Below the pieces are notes generated by a model. The model was not told the DNA's origin and did not search any database. It saw only the letters and a program-made list of their open reading frames with translations. A program made the position numbers and the translations under genes. A stretch of 64,000 nt of DNA from NCBI RefSeq assembly GCF_021290965.1, contig NZ_JAJOYT010000001.1, positions 372,001-436,000 of the forward strand, written 5' to 3'. This DNA comes from Rheinheimera faecalis (GTDB taxonomy: Bacteria > Pseudomonadota > Gammaproteobacteria > Enterobacterales > Alteromonadaceae). Position 1 is the stretch's first letter; each line of letters starts with the position of its first letter. Below, piece by piece: positions 50,791 through 60,280 of this stretch.

Positions 50791-51921
50791 TCAGAGATCA
50801 AAATCGCCGAAGTCAGCGCCATCCATTTCGTTGTCGATTTGGCCTACTAAATAGGAGCTGATTTCTGATTCCTGTGGTGCTACCTGCACGTTATCAGACA
50901 CTAACCAGGCGTTAATCCATGGAATAGGGTTCTGTGTCGTGCTGAACATCGGCTTTAAGCCCACAGCCTGCATTCTGTTGTTGGTAATGTACTCAACGTA
51001 CTGGCACAAAATATCTTTGTTTAAGCCAATCATTGAACCATCTTTAAACAAGAACTCAGCCCAGTCTTTTTCCTGCTCAGCGGCTTTACGGAAGATGGCG
51101 TAGGCTTCGTCTTCGCACTCTTTAGCGATAATCGCCATTTCCGGGTCATCTTCACCGGCGGCCATAATATTCAGCATGTGCTGAGTACCGGTTAAATGCA
51201 GCGCTTCATCACGCGCAATCAATTTAATGATTTTTGCATTACCTTCCATCAGTTCACGTTCGGCAAAGGCAAAACTACAAGCGAAGCTGACATAAAAACG
51301 AATGGCTTCGAGCACGTTCACCGACAAAATACAGATGTACAGCTTACGCTTCAGGTCATGCATGCTGATGGTATGTGTTTTGCCGTTCACTTCATGAGTC
51401 CCTACACCACATAAGTGATACAGGCTAACAGAAGTGATTAAATCATCGTAATAACGAGTAACGTCATCTGCGCGTTCAACAATACGTTCATTCAACAATA
51501 TATCGTCAAATACTTTGTGTGGCTCGTTAGTGATATTACGCACTATATGGGTGTAACTGCGGCTGTGAATAGTTTCACTGAAGGCCCAGGTTTCAATCCA
51601 GGTTTCCAGCTCAGGCAAGGACACTATAGGCAACAAAGCAACGTTCGGTGAACGGCCTTGTACTGAGTCCAACAGAGTTTGGTATTTTAAATTACTGAGG
51701 AATATATGCTTTTCATGTTCTGGTAACTGTTGAAAGTCGATACGGTCTTTACTGACATCTACTTCTTCAGGACGCCAGAAAAAGCTCAGTTGCTTTTCGA
51801 TCAGTTTTTCAAAAATGCCGTATTTCTGTTGATCATAACGGGACACGTTCACCGGATTGCCAAAAAACATCGGCTCTTTCATTTGATCATTGTTCGTACG
51901 GCTAAAGGTGGTGTAACTCAT
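50791..51921 (-). CDS. nrdB: Ribonucleoside-diphosphate reductase class Ia, beta subunit
   Basis: NrdB holds the diiron-tyrosyl radical for aerobic reduction of ribonucleotides. The 376-residue protein is very close to E. coli NrdB. Radical Tyr123 is in HSRSYTHIV. Iron ligands fit Asp85 (LLDSVQG), Glu116 and His119 (FSETIHS), and the later [13 protein letters not shown]. The C-terminus [19 protein letters not shown] is the tail that docks NrdA. The ATG at 51921 gives MSYTTF, as in E. coli MAYTTF. Confidence 0.97.
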   Translation of the reverse strand: MSYTTFSRTNNDQMKEPMFFGNPVNVSRYDQQKYGIFEKLIEKQLSFFWRPEEVDVSKDRIDFQQLPEHEKHIFLSNLKYQTLLDSVQGRSPNVALLPIVSLPELETWIETWAFSETIHSRSYTHIVRNITNEPHKVFDDILLNERIVERADDVTRYYDDLITSVSLYHLCGVGTHEVNGKTHTISMHDLKRKLYICILSVNVLEAIRFYVSFACSFAFAERELMEGNAKIIKLIARDEALHLTGTQHMLNIMAAGEDDPEMAIIAKECEDEAYAIFRKAAEQEKDWAEFLFKDGSMIGLNKDILCQYVEYITNNRMQAVGLKPMFSTTQNPIPWINAWLVSDNVQVAPQESEISSYLVGQIDNEMDGADFGDFDL

Positions 51922-51954
51922 CAGCAATATCCAGATTATTATTAGTTATGCATA

Positions 51955-51980
51955 CAAAAAGAGGGCTGCAATGCAGCCCC
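51955..51980 (-). terminator. Intercistronic hairpin between nrdA and nrdB
   Basis: On the minus strand GGGCTGC-ATT-GCAGCCC is followed by TCTTTTTG. It resembles an intrinsic terminator in the 63-bp gap and may reduce read-through from nrdA into nrdB or protect the nrdA mRNA. Confidence 0.7.
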
Positions 51981-51984
51981 AGAC

Positions 51985-54270
51985 TTAAATTTTACAGGCG
52001 CCACCGGCACAACCATCGTCTTCCGGCGTCGCTTTGATGTCTTCCTGTACGTCGGAAGCGCCATCGCGGGTGTTGTGGTAGTACATGGTTTTGACACCCA
52101 GCTTATAAGCCGTTAGTAAATCTTTTAACAAGATCTTCATCGGTACTTTGCCGCCTTCGAACTTGCCCGGATCGTAGTTGGTATTAGCGGAAATCGTCTG
52201 ATCAACAAACTTCTGCATAATAGCTACCAGACTGATATAACCGTCGTTGTTTGGCATATCCCATAACAACTCATATTGGTTTTTCAGGCGTTCATACTCA
52301 GGCACAACCTGTTTCAAAATACCGTCTTTACTTGCTTTTATACTGATATGACCGCGAGGTGGTTCAATACCATTGGTCGCATTTGAAATTTGCGAAGAAG
52401 TTTCAGATGGCATCAGTGCAGATAAGGTCGAGTTACGTAAACCGTGTTGCACCACATCTTTACGCAGCTGCTCCCAGTCGTAATGCAATGGTTCGGCACA
52501 GACTTTATCCAGATCCTTTTTATAGGTATCAATAGGCATAATGCCTTCTGAATACGTCGTCTCGTTAAATTTAGGGCATGGGCCAAATTCCTGAGCCAGC
52601 TTGTTCGATGCTTTCATCAGGTAATACTGAATGGCTTCAAAAGTACGGTGCGTTAAGCCATTGGCTGAACCATCAGAGTACTTGACGCCATTTTTCGCCA
52701 GGTAATACGCATAGTTAATCACGCCTATACCTAAAGTACGGCGGTTCATGCTGGCGTGGTAAGCGGCAAGGATAGGGTAGTCCTGGTAATCCAGTAAACT
52801 ATCCAAAGCACGTACAGCCAGTTCAGCTAATTCTTCCAGCTCGTCTAAATGTTCGATAGCACCTAAGTTAAAGGCAGACAGAGTACAAAGGGCGATTTCA
52901 CCATTTGGATCATTAATGTCATTCAGTGGCTTGGTTGGCAGCGCAATTTCTAAACACAGGTTGCTCTGACGTACAGAGGCAAACTTTGGATTAAATGGGC
53001 TGTGCGTATTGCAGTGATCGACGTTCTGTAAATAGATACGACCCGTGCTGGCACGTTCCTGCATAAATAGCGTGAAGAGCTCAACAGCTTTAATACGTTT
53101 TTTACGGATAGACGCATCAGCTTCGTATTGAACATACAGCTCTTCAAACTTTTCCTGATCTTCAAAAAACGCATCATACAAGCCTGGTACGTCTGAAGGA
53201 CTGAACAGGGTGATCATTTCATCTTTAATCAGACGTGTGTACATCAAGCGGTTAAACTGCACACCGTAATCTAAGTGACGTACGCGGTTTTCTTCCACAC
53301 CCCTGTTGTTTTTCAGAACCAGTAAGGATTCCACTTCCAAATGCCACAAAGGGTAAAACAGCGTTGCTGCGCCACCACGAACACCACCTTGAGAGCAGCT
53401 TTTTACTGCTGTCTGGAAATGTTTGTAGAATGGGATACAACCTGTATGGAAGGCTTCACCGTTACGGATTGGGCTGCCTAAGGCACGAATACGACCCGCA
53501 TTGATACCAATACCAGCGCGCTGGCTGACGTACTTAACGATAGCGCTACTGGTGGCGTTGATGGAATCTAAGCTGTCACCACATTCAATCAACACACAAG
53601 AGCTGAACTGACGGGTTGGGGTACGTACACCGGACATGATAGGTGTAGGTAATGAAATCTTAAACATAGACACAGCGTCATAGAAACGGCGCACGTAACT
53701 TAAACGGGTGTCTTTTGGATAATTAGCAAATAAACAAGCAGCAACCAACATATAAAGGAACTGGGCGCTTTCGTAAATCTGGCCTGTGACCCGGTTTTGC
53801 ACCAGGTATTTGCCTTCGAGCTGTTTGACTGCTGCGTAGCTGAAATCTAAATCGCGGCTGTGGACAATGAAACTATCCAGCTGCTCTAATTCTTCTTTAC
53901 TGTAGTCAGCCAGAATATGAGCGTCATAACGCTTTTCTTCCACCATTTTGACCACATGGTCATACAGCTTTGGTGGCTCGAACTGGCCATAAGCTTTTTT
54001 ACGTAAATGGAATACGGCCAGACGGGCAGCCATATATTGATAATCCGGCGTCTCTTTTGAGATTAAATCGGCAGCGGCTTTGATGATGGTTTCGTGAATA
54101 TCGGCGGTTTTGATACCGTCGTAAAACTGAATGTGAGAACGTAACTCAACCTGAGACACTGATACGTTTTGTAACCTCTCAGCTGCCCAATCTATCACAC
54201 GGTGGATCTTGTCTAAGTCTAATGGTTCGCGCTGACCATCTCTTTTGGTTACGTATAATGTTTGAGTCAT
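51985..54270 (-). CDS. nrdA: Ribonucleoside-diphosphate reductase class Ia, alpha subunit
   Basis: NrdA reduces NDPs to dNDPs. The 761-residue protein has the same length as E. coli NrdA. It has the N-terminal ATP-cone (YVTKRDGQREPLDLDKIHRV), active-site cysteines in QFSSCVLIECGDS, RQSNLCLEIALP and GEIALCTLSAFNLG, and the swinging C-terminal pair in GCAGGACKI. The retained ATP-cone implies dATP feedback. The ATG at 54270 gives MTQTLYVTKRDG; the upstream open frame adds 9 residues unlike the family. NrdR boxes lie upstream. Confidence 0.97.
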   Translation of the reverse strand: MTQTLYVTKRDGQREPLDLDKIHRVIDWAAERLQNVSVSQVELRSHIQFYDGIKTADIHETIIKAAADLISKETPDYQYMAARLAVFHLRKKAYGQFEPPKLYDHVVKMVEEKRYDAHILADYSKEELEQLDSFIVHSRDLDFSYAAVKQLEGKYLVQNRVTGQIYESAQFLYMLVAACLFANYPKDTRLSYVRRFYDAVSMFKISLPTPIMSGVRTPTRQFSSCVLIECGDSLDSINATSSAIVKYVSQRAGIGINAGRIRALGSPIRNGEAFHTGCIPFYKHFQTAVKSCSQGGVRGGAATLFYPLWHLEVESLLVLKNNRGVEENRVRHLDYGVQFNRLMYTRLIKDEMITLFSPSDVPGLYDAFFEDQEKFEELYVQYEADASIRKKRIKAVELFTLFMQERASTGRIYLQNVDHCNTHSPFNPKFASVRQSNLCLEIALPTKPLNDINDPNGEIALCTLSAFNLGAIEHLDELEELAELAVRALDSLLDYQDYPILAAYHASMNRRTLGIGVINYAYYLAKNGVKYSDGSANGLTHRTFEAIQYYLMKASNKLAQEFGPCPKFNETTYSEGIMPIDTYKKDLDKVCAEPLHYDWEQLRKDVVQHGLRNSTLSALMPSETSSQISNATNGIEPPRGHISIKASKDGILKQVVPEYERLKNQYELLWDMPNNDGYISLVAIMQKFVDQTISANTNYDPGKFEGGKVPMKILLKDLLTAYKLGVKTMYYHNTRDGASDVQEDIKATPEDDGCAGGACKI

Positions 54271-54380
54271 ATTTTTCCGCCGAAAATTCCATCTCAATTG
54301 TTATTATTGTGTGCACAGAATTTCTCCTGCGCAGCGAATTCACCCGCTTTTGGCTTCATTAGGTCAAACTCAATAGAGCG

Positions 54381-54396
54381 ACACAACATCTAGGGG
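54381..54396 (-). promoter_or_regulatory. NrdR box 1
   Basis: On the minus strand CCCCTAGATGTTGTGT matches the NrdR consensus ACACWATATATWGTGT at most positions. Its centre is 31 bp, three turns, from a second box, the arrangement known for NrdR. It lies within the 370-bp upstream region of nrdA, in which I see no gene. Confidence 0.72.
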
Positions 54397-54411
54397 TGAA
54401 AGGAGAACGGA

Positions 54412-54427
54412 TCACAAGATAGAGTGG
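54412..54427 (-). promoter_or_regulatory. NrdR box 2
   Basis: On the minus strand CCACTCTATCTTGTGA matches the NrdR consensus at about 12 of 16 positions and is on the same DNA face as box 1. Confidence 0.65.
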
Positions 54428-54581
54428 ATCAATATCAATTGCAACCCCTGCTGCCGGGCGAAAAAAGCAGCATGTTAGTGACCGCTAACGTGCGAAATAG
54501 GCTTTTAAAAACCTCTGCAGGGAAGCAATAGTTTTTCAGTAAAAAATCTATTTTGTCTGTTCGGCTAAATTTTAAGTCACT

Positions 54582-54612
54582 AAAAAAAATCACCTACAGC
54601 GAGGTGATTTTT
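54582..54612. terminator. Terminator of the HAD phosphatase gene
   Basis: AATCACCT and AGGTGATT with an ACAGCG loop. The minus strand ends in eight T; the plus strand has five. Confidence 0.85.
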
Positions 54613-54640
54613 AATTGAACAAAATATGAAAAAACTGAAC

Positions 54641-55318
54641 TCAGTCGAGGTGTTTTATCAGGTCTGTGAAGTGGGAAATGTGCAAATCTGCACCCCAGAG
54701 TTCAGTTTTATCATCTGGCCCTACATAACCAAAATCGCACATCACAGTTTGCATGCCGGCGCGACGTCCTGCTTCTATATCCCGTTCCGCATCGCCTATA
54801 TACCAGCAGGAATTTGCTTCGACCTGCATATAGTGCGCAGTCATCCTTAAAGGAGTTGGATCAGGTTTACGCTGTGCCAGACTGTCGCCGCCTAGTAATA
54901 AACGGCTTTTTAGCAAGGCAGGTATCTGACGTTGTACTTTGGCGGCGAGCTTATAAGGTTTATTGGTCACTATGGCCCAAGGGATGTTGCGTGCCTCAAG
55001 TGCCGCGAATAACTCTTCAGTCCCCGGAAACAAGCAGCTGTGCACACCGCTATGCTGATGGTAATAATCCAGCAGGCTTTGGCGGGCTTTGCCAAAATCA
55101 ATATCTTTTATCGCTTCACCAAAACCAAGTTGTAGTAGACCTTTGGCGCCATGCGAGGCCATAGGGCGATATTCTTCATAGCTTTTTTCTGGCATACCAT
55201 GCTGTCGCAGCACAAAATTCAGTGCTGCGCCTAAATCCTGTGCTGTATCGACCAGCGTGCCATCTAAATCAAATAAAATGGCGGCTGGTTTTTTAAGTGT
55301 AATGAGCTGTTGGGTCAT
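54641..55318 (-). CDS. HAD-IA phosphatase (phosphoglycolate phosphatase / MupP-like)
   Basis: This 225-residue HAD phosphatase has all four motifs: [14 protein letters not shown] (nucleophile Asp, about 17), [12 protein letters not shown], the Lys in [14 protein letters not shown], and [17 protein letters not shown]. The sequence is like phosphoglycolate phosphatase Gph. The position directly after ubiG, overlapping it by 4 bp (ATGA), is that of mupP in Pseudomonas, whose product removes phosphate from MurNAc-6-phosphate in cell-wall recycling. Either function is possible; context slightly favours MupP if amgK and murU exist elsewhere. Confidence 0.85.
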   Translation of the reverse strand: MTQQLITLKKPAAILFDLDGTLVDTAQDLGAALNFVLRQHGMPEKSYEEYRPMASHGAKGLLQLGFGEAIKDIDFGKARQSLLDYYHQHSGVHSCLFPGTEELFAALEARNIPWAIVTNKPYKLAAKVQRQIPALLKSRLLLGGDSLAQRKPDPTPLRMTAHYMQVEANSCWYIGDAERDIEAGRRAGMQTVMCDFGYVGPDDKTELWGADLHISHFTDLIKHLD

Positions 55319-56037
55319 ACTGGCTTTTTCGCTACCACAAAATAATTTACATCCAGCCCAGGGCCAGTGCGGAAGGATTGATTAATAGGGTTGTAGTGCA
55401 GGCCTGTCGCATCCACCACCTGTAAACCCGCATCATCAATAAAACGCATTAAATCAGAAGGGCGGATAAACTTCTCAAACTCATGAGTACCTTTGGGCAC
55501 CAGCTTGAGTACTTGCTCAGCACCAACAATAGCCATCAGATAGGCTTTCCAGGTTTTGTTTAAGGTCGAGAACACCAAGGTCGCGCCGGGTTTGGCTAAA
55601 TCAGCACAAGCCTTCACCACAGAAGCAGGTTCAGGCACGTGCTCCAGCATTTCCATGCAGGTCACTAAATCAAAAGAACCTTGATTGGCTGCGGCAAAGT
55701 CTTCTGCAGTGCTTTGTTGATACTGGACTGATACGGCAGATTCCAATGCATGTAATTTGGCCACTGTTAAAGCTTCGTCGGCCATATCAATGCCTGTGAC
55801 TTCTGCACCAGCTTTCGCCATCGCTTCAGCCAGAATGCCGCCACCACAACCTACATCTACTGTTTTTTTACCAAATAAGCCTTGCACCTGATCACTGATA
55901 AAGGCCAAGCGACAAGGATTCAGTTGGTGTAACGGCTTAAATTCACCGGACGGATCCCACCAGCGGGACGCGATTTCATTAAACTTGGCAATTTCGGCCG
56001 GATCAACATTGGAAGAGGGGTTCATAAGCGTATCCAT
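55315..56037 (-). CDS. ubiG: Ubiquinone biosynthesis O-methyltransferase UbiG
   Basis: UbiG carries out both O-methylations in ubiquinone synthesis. The 240-residue protein starts [20 protein letters not shown], typical of UbiG, and has the SAM motif [20 protein letters not shown] (about 60-80), followed by [11 protein letters not shown] and [16 protein letters not shown]. The late [20 protein letters not shown] is a family block. It is divergent from gyrA, as in many gammaproteobacteria, and coupled to the downstream phosphatase. MNPSSNV, four codons on, is an alternative start. Confidence 0.96.
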   Translation of the reverse strand: MDTLMNPSSNVDPAEIAKFNEIASRWWDPSGEFKPLHQLNPCRLAFISDQVQGLFGKKTVDVGCGGGILAEAMAKAGAEVTGIDMADEALTVAKLHALESAVSVQYQQSTAEDFAAANQGSFDLVTCMEMLEHVPEPASVVKACADLAKPGATLVFSTLNKTWKAYLMAIVGAEQVLKLVPKGTHEFEKFIRPSDLMRFIDDAGLQVVDATGLHYNPINQSFRTGPGLDVNYFVVAKKPV

Positions 56038-56051
56038 TTAAAATTTTGCCT

Positions 56052-56079
56052 ATTATAAAGCCTTGATCTGTTTGAGCAA
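56052..56079 (-). promoter_or_regulatory. Promoter of ubiG
   Basis: On the minus strand TTGCTC, a 16-bp spacer and TATAAT, with the -10 ending 14 bp before the ubiG ATG. Confidence 0.65.
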
Positions 56080-56101
56080 TGCTGTACAAAGCACAACAGA
56101 A

Positions 56102-56130
56102 CTGGCAAGGTATTTTTTCTGTGGTAGAAT
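56102..56130 (+). promoter_or_regulatory. Promoter of gyrA
   Basis: CTGGCA (56102-56107), a 17-bp spacer and an extended -10 TGGTAGAAT (56122-56130), 72 bp before the ATG and back to back with the ubiG promoter. A GC-rich CCGCC follows the -10. Confidence 0.65.
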
Positions 56131-56202
56131 CCGCCTTTGTCCCGCGACCCATTACAGTAAAAAACGCGGGTATCTTGTTGATTTAAGGGAAAAAAGCTTT
56201 TT

Positions 56203-58827
56203 ATGACAAATTTGGCCAAAGAAATTGTTCCCATTAATATCGAAGAAGAATTAAAAAATTCTTATCTCGATTATGCAATGAGCGTTATTGTGGGGCGTGC
56301 CTTACCGGACGTAAGGGACGGTTTAAAGCCAGTTCACCGTCGCGTTTTGTTTGCGATGAAAGAGTTAGGCAACGACTGGAATAAAGCCTACAAAAAATCT
56401 GCCCGTGTCGTCGGTGACGTCATAGGTAAATACCATCCACACGGTGACAGCGCTGTATACGACACTATAGTTCGTATGGCTCAGCCTTTCTCATTACGTT
56501 ATATGCTGGTTGACGGTCAGGGTAACTTCGGTTCCGTGGACGGCGACTCTGCAGCAGCGATGCGTTATACCGAAGTGCGTATGTCGCGTATCGCCGGGGA
56601 ATTATTAGCCGATCTGGACAAAGAAACTGTCGACTATGTGCCTAACTACGACGGCACAGAGATGATCCCGGCTGTATTACCTACTAAAATCCCAAACCTG
56701 CTGGTGAACGGCTCGTCTGGTATTGCAGTAGGTATGGCGACCAATATTCCGCCACACAATTTAAATGAAGTGATTGATGCCTGTCTGGCGTTAATTGCCA
56801 ATCCGGATATCAGCATTCCTGAACTGATGGAACTGATGCCAGGACCAGATTTCCCGACTGCAGCTATTATCAATGGCCGTCGAGGCATTGAAGAAGCTTA
56901 CCGTACCGGTCGTGGTAAAGTGTATATCCGCGCCAGAACTCATATCGAAACCGACGAAAAAACAGGTCGCGAGACTATTGTTGTCGATGAAATTCCTTAT
57001 CAGGTCAACAAAGCCCGTTTGATTGAAAAAATCGCCGAGCTGGTCAAAGAAAAACGCATCGAAGGCATTTCAGCATTACGCGACGAGTCTGATAAAGACG
57101 GTATGCGTATTGTCATTGAAGTGAAACGTGGCGAATCATCAGACGTATTGATCAACCACTTGTATACCCAGACTCAGATGCAAACTGTGTTTGGTATCAA
57201 CATGGTTGCCCTGGATCAGGGCCAGCCGAAGTTGATGGGCTTAAAGCACATGCTGCAGTGTTTTGTGTTGCACCGCCGCGAAGTGGTGACACGCAGAACA
57301 GTTTATGACTTACGTAAAGCCCGTGACCGAGCTCATATCTTAGAAGGCTTGGCTATCGCTCTTGCCAACATTGATGAAATCATTGATTTAATCAAAAACT
57401 CATCAAGCCCGGCCGATGCCAAACAAGGTTTAATCGCTCGTGGCTGGCAGTTAGGTGATGTCAGCGCCATGTTAGAACGTGCCGGTGAAAACGCAGCCCG
57501 TCCTGAATGGCTGGAAGCGCATTTTGGTATCCGTGATGGCGAGTATTTCCTGACTGAACAACAGGCTCAGGCAATCCTGGATTTACGTTTACACAAATTG
57601 ACTGGTCTGGAACATGAAAAGATTCTAGACGAGTACAAAGAGTTATTGCTGCTGATTGCTGAGTTATTACACATTCTGGGTAGCCCGGAGCGTTTAATGG
57701 AAGTGATCTGTGAAGAGTTAGAAGCTGCAAAAGCTCAATATGGTGATGCCCGTCGTACTGAAATCCAGGACAACGCGATGGATATCAACATGGAAGACTT
57801 GATCACTGAAGAAGACGTGGTCGTGACTTTATCGCATTTAGGCTACGCCAAGTATCAGGCTCTGTCTGACTATGAAGCTCAGCGTCGTGGTGGTCGTGGT
57901 AAAGCGGCAACTACAGTAAAAGATGAAGACTTTGTCGATCAGCTGCTGATCGCCAGCACCCACGATACGATTTTGTGTTTCTCTAACCGTGGTCGTCTGT
58001 ACTGGATGAAGGTGTATCAATTACCTCTGGCCTCCCGTCAGGCGCGTGGTAAGCCAATAGTTAACTTACTGCCACTGGAAGAAAACGAACGTATCACCGC
58101 TATTCTGCCGGTTCGTGAATACGAAGAAGGCAAGTATGTGTTTATGGCTACTGCCAACGGTACGGTGAAGAAAACATCACTGACTGAATACTCTCGTCCA
58201 CGTAGCAACGGTATTATTGCCGTGAACCTGAACGAAGGCGATCAGCTGATTGGTGTGGATATCACAGACGGCAACAGCCAGATCATGTTGTTCTCGGACG
58301 ACGGTAAAGTAGTGCGCTTTAAAGAAGATCAGGTTCGTCCTATGGGCCGCGGAGCTACTGGTGTTCGTGGTATCCGTTTACGCGAAAACGGCTCTGTAGT
58401 GTCATTGATTGTTCCGAAGAGCGAAGGCGCTATTCTGACTGTGACTGAAAACGGCTACGGTAAACGTACCGCTCTGCAGGAATATCCAGAGAAGAGCCGT
58501 GCGACTCAAGGCGTGGTCTCTATTAAAGTCTCTGAACGTAATGGTCTGGTGGTAGGTGCGGTACAAGTGAACGCACTGGATGAAATCATGCTGATTTCTG
58601 ACAAAGGCACACTGGTACGGACCCGCGTCAGCGAAGTTTCACAAGTAGGCCGTAACACTGCTGGTGTTATTCTGATCCGCACCATCGAAGGTGAGAAAGT
58701 AGTAGGTGTACAACGCATCGACGAAATTCAGGATCAGGAAGAAGTAGCTGCCGCAGAAGCGGAAGCTGCAGCATTAGCCGCACAAAATCCGACAGAGGAT
58801 ACTGTAGCGGACGGCGAAGAAGAGTAA
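56203..58827 (+). CDS. gyrA: DNA gyrase subunit A
   Basis: GyrA cuts and rejoins DNA to introduce negative supercoils with GyrB. The 874-residue protein follows E. coli GyrA from the start ([20 protein letters not shown]). The catalytic Tyr is in [10 protein letters not shown] at about 122. The quinolone region [15 protein letters not shown] has Ser83 and Asp87, the susceptible residues. The GyrA box QRRGGRGK starts the C-terminal DNA-wrapping domain, whose blades carry repeats such as [20 protein letters not shown]. The C-terminus is acidic (ADGEEE). Confidence 0.98.
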   Translation: MTNLAKEIVPINIEEELKNSYLDYAMSVIVGRALPDVRDGLKPVHRRVLFAMKELGNDWNKAYKKSARVVGDVIGKYHPHGDSAVYDTIVRMAQPFSLRYMLVDGQGNFGSVDGDSAAAMRYTEVRMSRIAGELLADLDKETVDYVPNYDGTEMIPAVLPTKIPNLLVNGSSGIAVGMATNIPPHNLNEVIDACLALIANPDISIPELMELMPGPDFPTAAIINGRRGIEEAYRTGRGKVYIRARTHIETDEKTGRETIVVDEIPYQVNKARLIEKIAELVKEKRIEGISALRDESDKDGMRIVIEVKRGESSDVLINHLYTQTQMQTVFGINMVALDQGQPKLMGLKHMLQCFVLHRREVVTRRTVYDLRKARDRAHILEGLAIALANIDEIIDLIKNSSSPADAKQGLIARGWQLGDVSAMLERAGENAARPEWLEAHFGIRDGEYFLTEQQAQAILDLRLHKLTGLEHEKILDEYKELLLLIAELLHILGSPERLMEVICEELEAAKAQYGDARRTEIQDNAMDINMEDLITEEDVVVTLSHLGYAKYQALSDYEAQRRGGRGKAATTVKDEDFVDQLLIASTHDTILCFSNRGRLYWMKVYQLPLASRQARGKPIVNLLPLEENERITAILPVREYEEGKYVFMATANGTVKKTSLTEYSRPRSNGIIAVNLNEGDQLIGVDITDGNSQIMLFSDDGKVVRFKEDQVRPMGRGATGVRGIRLRENGSVVSLIVPKSEGAILTVTENGYGKRTALQEYPEKSRATQGVVSIKVSERNGLVVGAVQVNALDEIMLISDKGTLVRTRVSEVSQVGRNTAGVILIRTIEGEKVVGVQRIDEIQDQEEVAAAEAEAAALAAQNPTEDTVADGEEE

Positions 58828-58837
58828 GACTATGAAT

Positions 58838-58884
58838 AAGGGGCCAGATCACATTACTTAAAAAATAATGTGATCTGGCCCCTT
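58838..58884. repeat. REP-like 19-bp perfect hairpin acting as gyrA terminator
   Basis: AAGGGGCCAGATCACATTA and TAATGTGATCTGGCCCCTT are exact inverted repeats with a 9-nt loop, followed by TTTT. The stem is long for a normal terminator. The GGCCAGATCACATTA arm resembles palindromes linked to RAYT (REP-associated tyrosine transposase) elements; I recall this association and cannot search for it here. Confidence 0.75.
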
Positions 58885-58977
58885 TTTTATTTCTGTCTTT
58901 TGTAAAGTGCGCTAAAGTAGCGGCTGTTTAGAAAGAGCCGTCCAGACGTCAGGATTATTCGTAGACAGCACTTTTAG

Positions 58978-59103
58978 ATACCCAAGTATCTTGAAGTTGC
59001 GGGGAGGCGACAAACCTGTGAGCCCCCAGGAGCATAGTCAACCTATGTGACTAGGGCGAGATGGTGCAGTTAACAAAGCCGCAGCTTCAAGTAAGACGGG
59101 TAT
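58978..59103. repeat. ERIC-like (IRU) intergenic palindromic repeat, copy 3
   Basis: This 126-bp element starts ATACCCAAGTATCTTGAAGT and ends GCAGCTTCAAGTAAGACGGG followed by TAT. The core has GTGAGCCCCCAGGAGCATAG and CTATGTGACTAGGGCGAG, closely matching copy 2. With the REP-like hairpin it fills most of the 373-bp gap between gyrA and serC; the remaining bases hold no visible gene. Confidence 0.87.
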
Positions 59104-59200
59104 AACCCAAGGCCACAATAATAAAGATCATCCCAAGATGACCCAAAGCCGTTTTCTAATTTGTTTTTCATTCGATAAAGCGTTGTAACAGGAGCAAGAG

Positions 59201-60280
59201 ATGACCACCTATAACTTTTGTGCTGGCCCGGCTATGTTGCCGGTGGAAGTGATGCAACAGGCACAGGAAGAGTTGATCAACTGGCATGGTCGCGGCTGCT
59301 CCATTATGGAGATGAGTCACAGAGGCAAAGATTTTATGCAGGTTGCGGCTCAGGCAGAGCAGGACCTGCGCGACTTATTGTGCATACCCGCAAACTACAA
59401 AGTACTGTTTATGCATGGTGGTGGTCGCGGTCAGTTTTCTGCTGTGCCACTGAATTTAGCTAAAACAGGTGTCAGTGCAGATTATATTGTCTCAGGCGCC
59501 TGGTCTAAGGCGGCGGTTGAAGAAGCAGAGAAATTCACTGCGTTAAAAGCTCAGGCTATTCAGTTTAAGCAAGATGGTCTTCGCACTTTAGTACCAGCTT
59601 CAGAGTGGCAGCTCAATGACAATGCCAGCTTCGTGCATTTTTGCCCGAACGAAACAGTGGATGGCATGGAGTTTATTGACTTACCTACCACCAAAGCGCC
59701 TTTGGTGGCCGATCTGTCATCTACCATCTTATCTCGTCATATTGATGTCAGCCGGTATGGCGTGATTTACGCAGGTGCCCAGAAGAATATCGGGCCTTCA
59801 GGTTTAACGCTCGCCATAGTGCGTGAAGACTTGTTACCAGCCAAAGGCAGCAGCATTCCTAGTGTTTTGGATTATCGTTTGGCCGCTGAAAACGACAGTA
59901 TGTTTAATACACCTCCTACTTATGCCTGGTATCTGGCCGGTTTAGTCTTCCAGTGGCTAAAACGTCAGGGTGGTGTTGAGGCTATGCAACTGCGTAACAC
60001 CCTCAAAGCACAAACCTTGTATGGCTATATCGACCAAAGCGATTTTTATCGCAATGACGTTGCGCCACAATTCCGCTCATCGATGAACGTGCCGTTTTTA
60101 TTGGGTGACGAAACGCTGAACGACTTGTTTGTCAACGAAGCCGAAGCCAATGGTTTGTTGGCATTAAAAGGCCATCGTATGGTGGGCGGTATGCGCGCCA
60201 GTATCTACAATGCTATGCCATTAGAAGGCGTACAAACTTTAGTAACCTTTATGAAAGAATTTGAGCGGGTGCACGGCTGA
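59201..60280 (+). CDS. serC: Phosphoserine aminotransferase
   Basis: SerC transfers an amino group from glutamate to 3-phosphohydroxypyruvate for serine synthesis, and also serves pyridoxal phosphate synthesis. The 359-residue protein begins [20 protein letters not shown] and has [27 protein letters not shown] and the PLP-binding [12 protein letters not shown] with Lys at about 195. The C-terminus is [25 protein letters not shown] precedes the ATG. Its stop overlaps the aroA start by 1 bp (TGATG), the conserved serC-aroA operon. Confidence 0.97.
   Translation: MTTYNFCAGPAMLPVEVMQQAQEELINWHGRGCSIMEMSHRGKDFMQVAAQAEQDLRDLLCIPANYKVLFMHGGGRGQFSAVPLNLAKTGVSADYIVSGAWSKAAVEEAEKFTALKAQAIQFKQDGLRTLVPASEWQLNDNASFVHFCPNETVDGMEFIDLPTTKAPLVADLSSTILSRHIDVSRYGVIYAGAQKNIGPSGLTLAIVREDLLPAKGSSIPSVLDYRLAAENDSMFNTPPTYAWYLAGLVFQWLKRQGGVEAMQLRNTLKAQTLYGYIDQSDFYRNDVAPQFRSSMNVPFLLGDETLNDLFVNEAEANGLLALKGHRMVGGMRASIYNAMPLEGVQTLVTFMKEFERVHG

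Noticed and set aside
56440-56490. Quinolone-resistance change in GyrA.
   Set aside because: The region reads [11 protein letters not shown] with Ser83 and Asp87, the susceptible residues.
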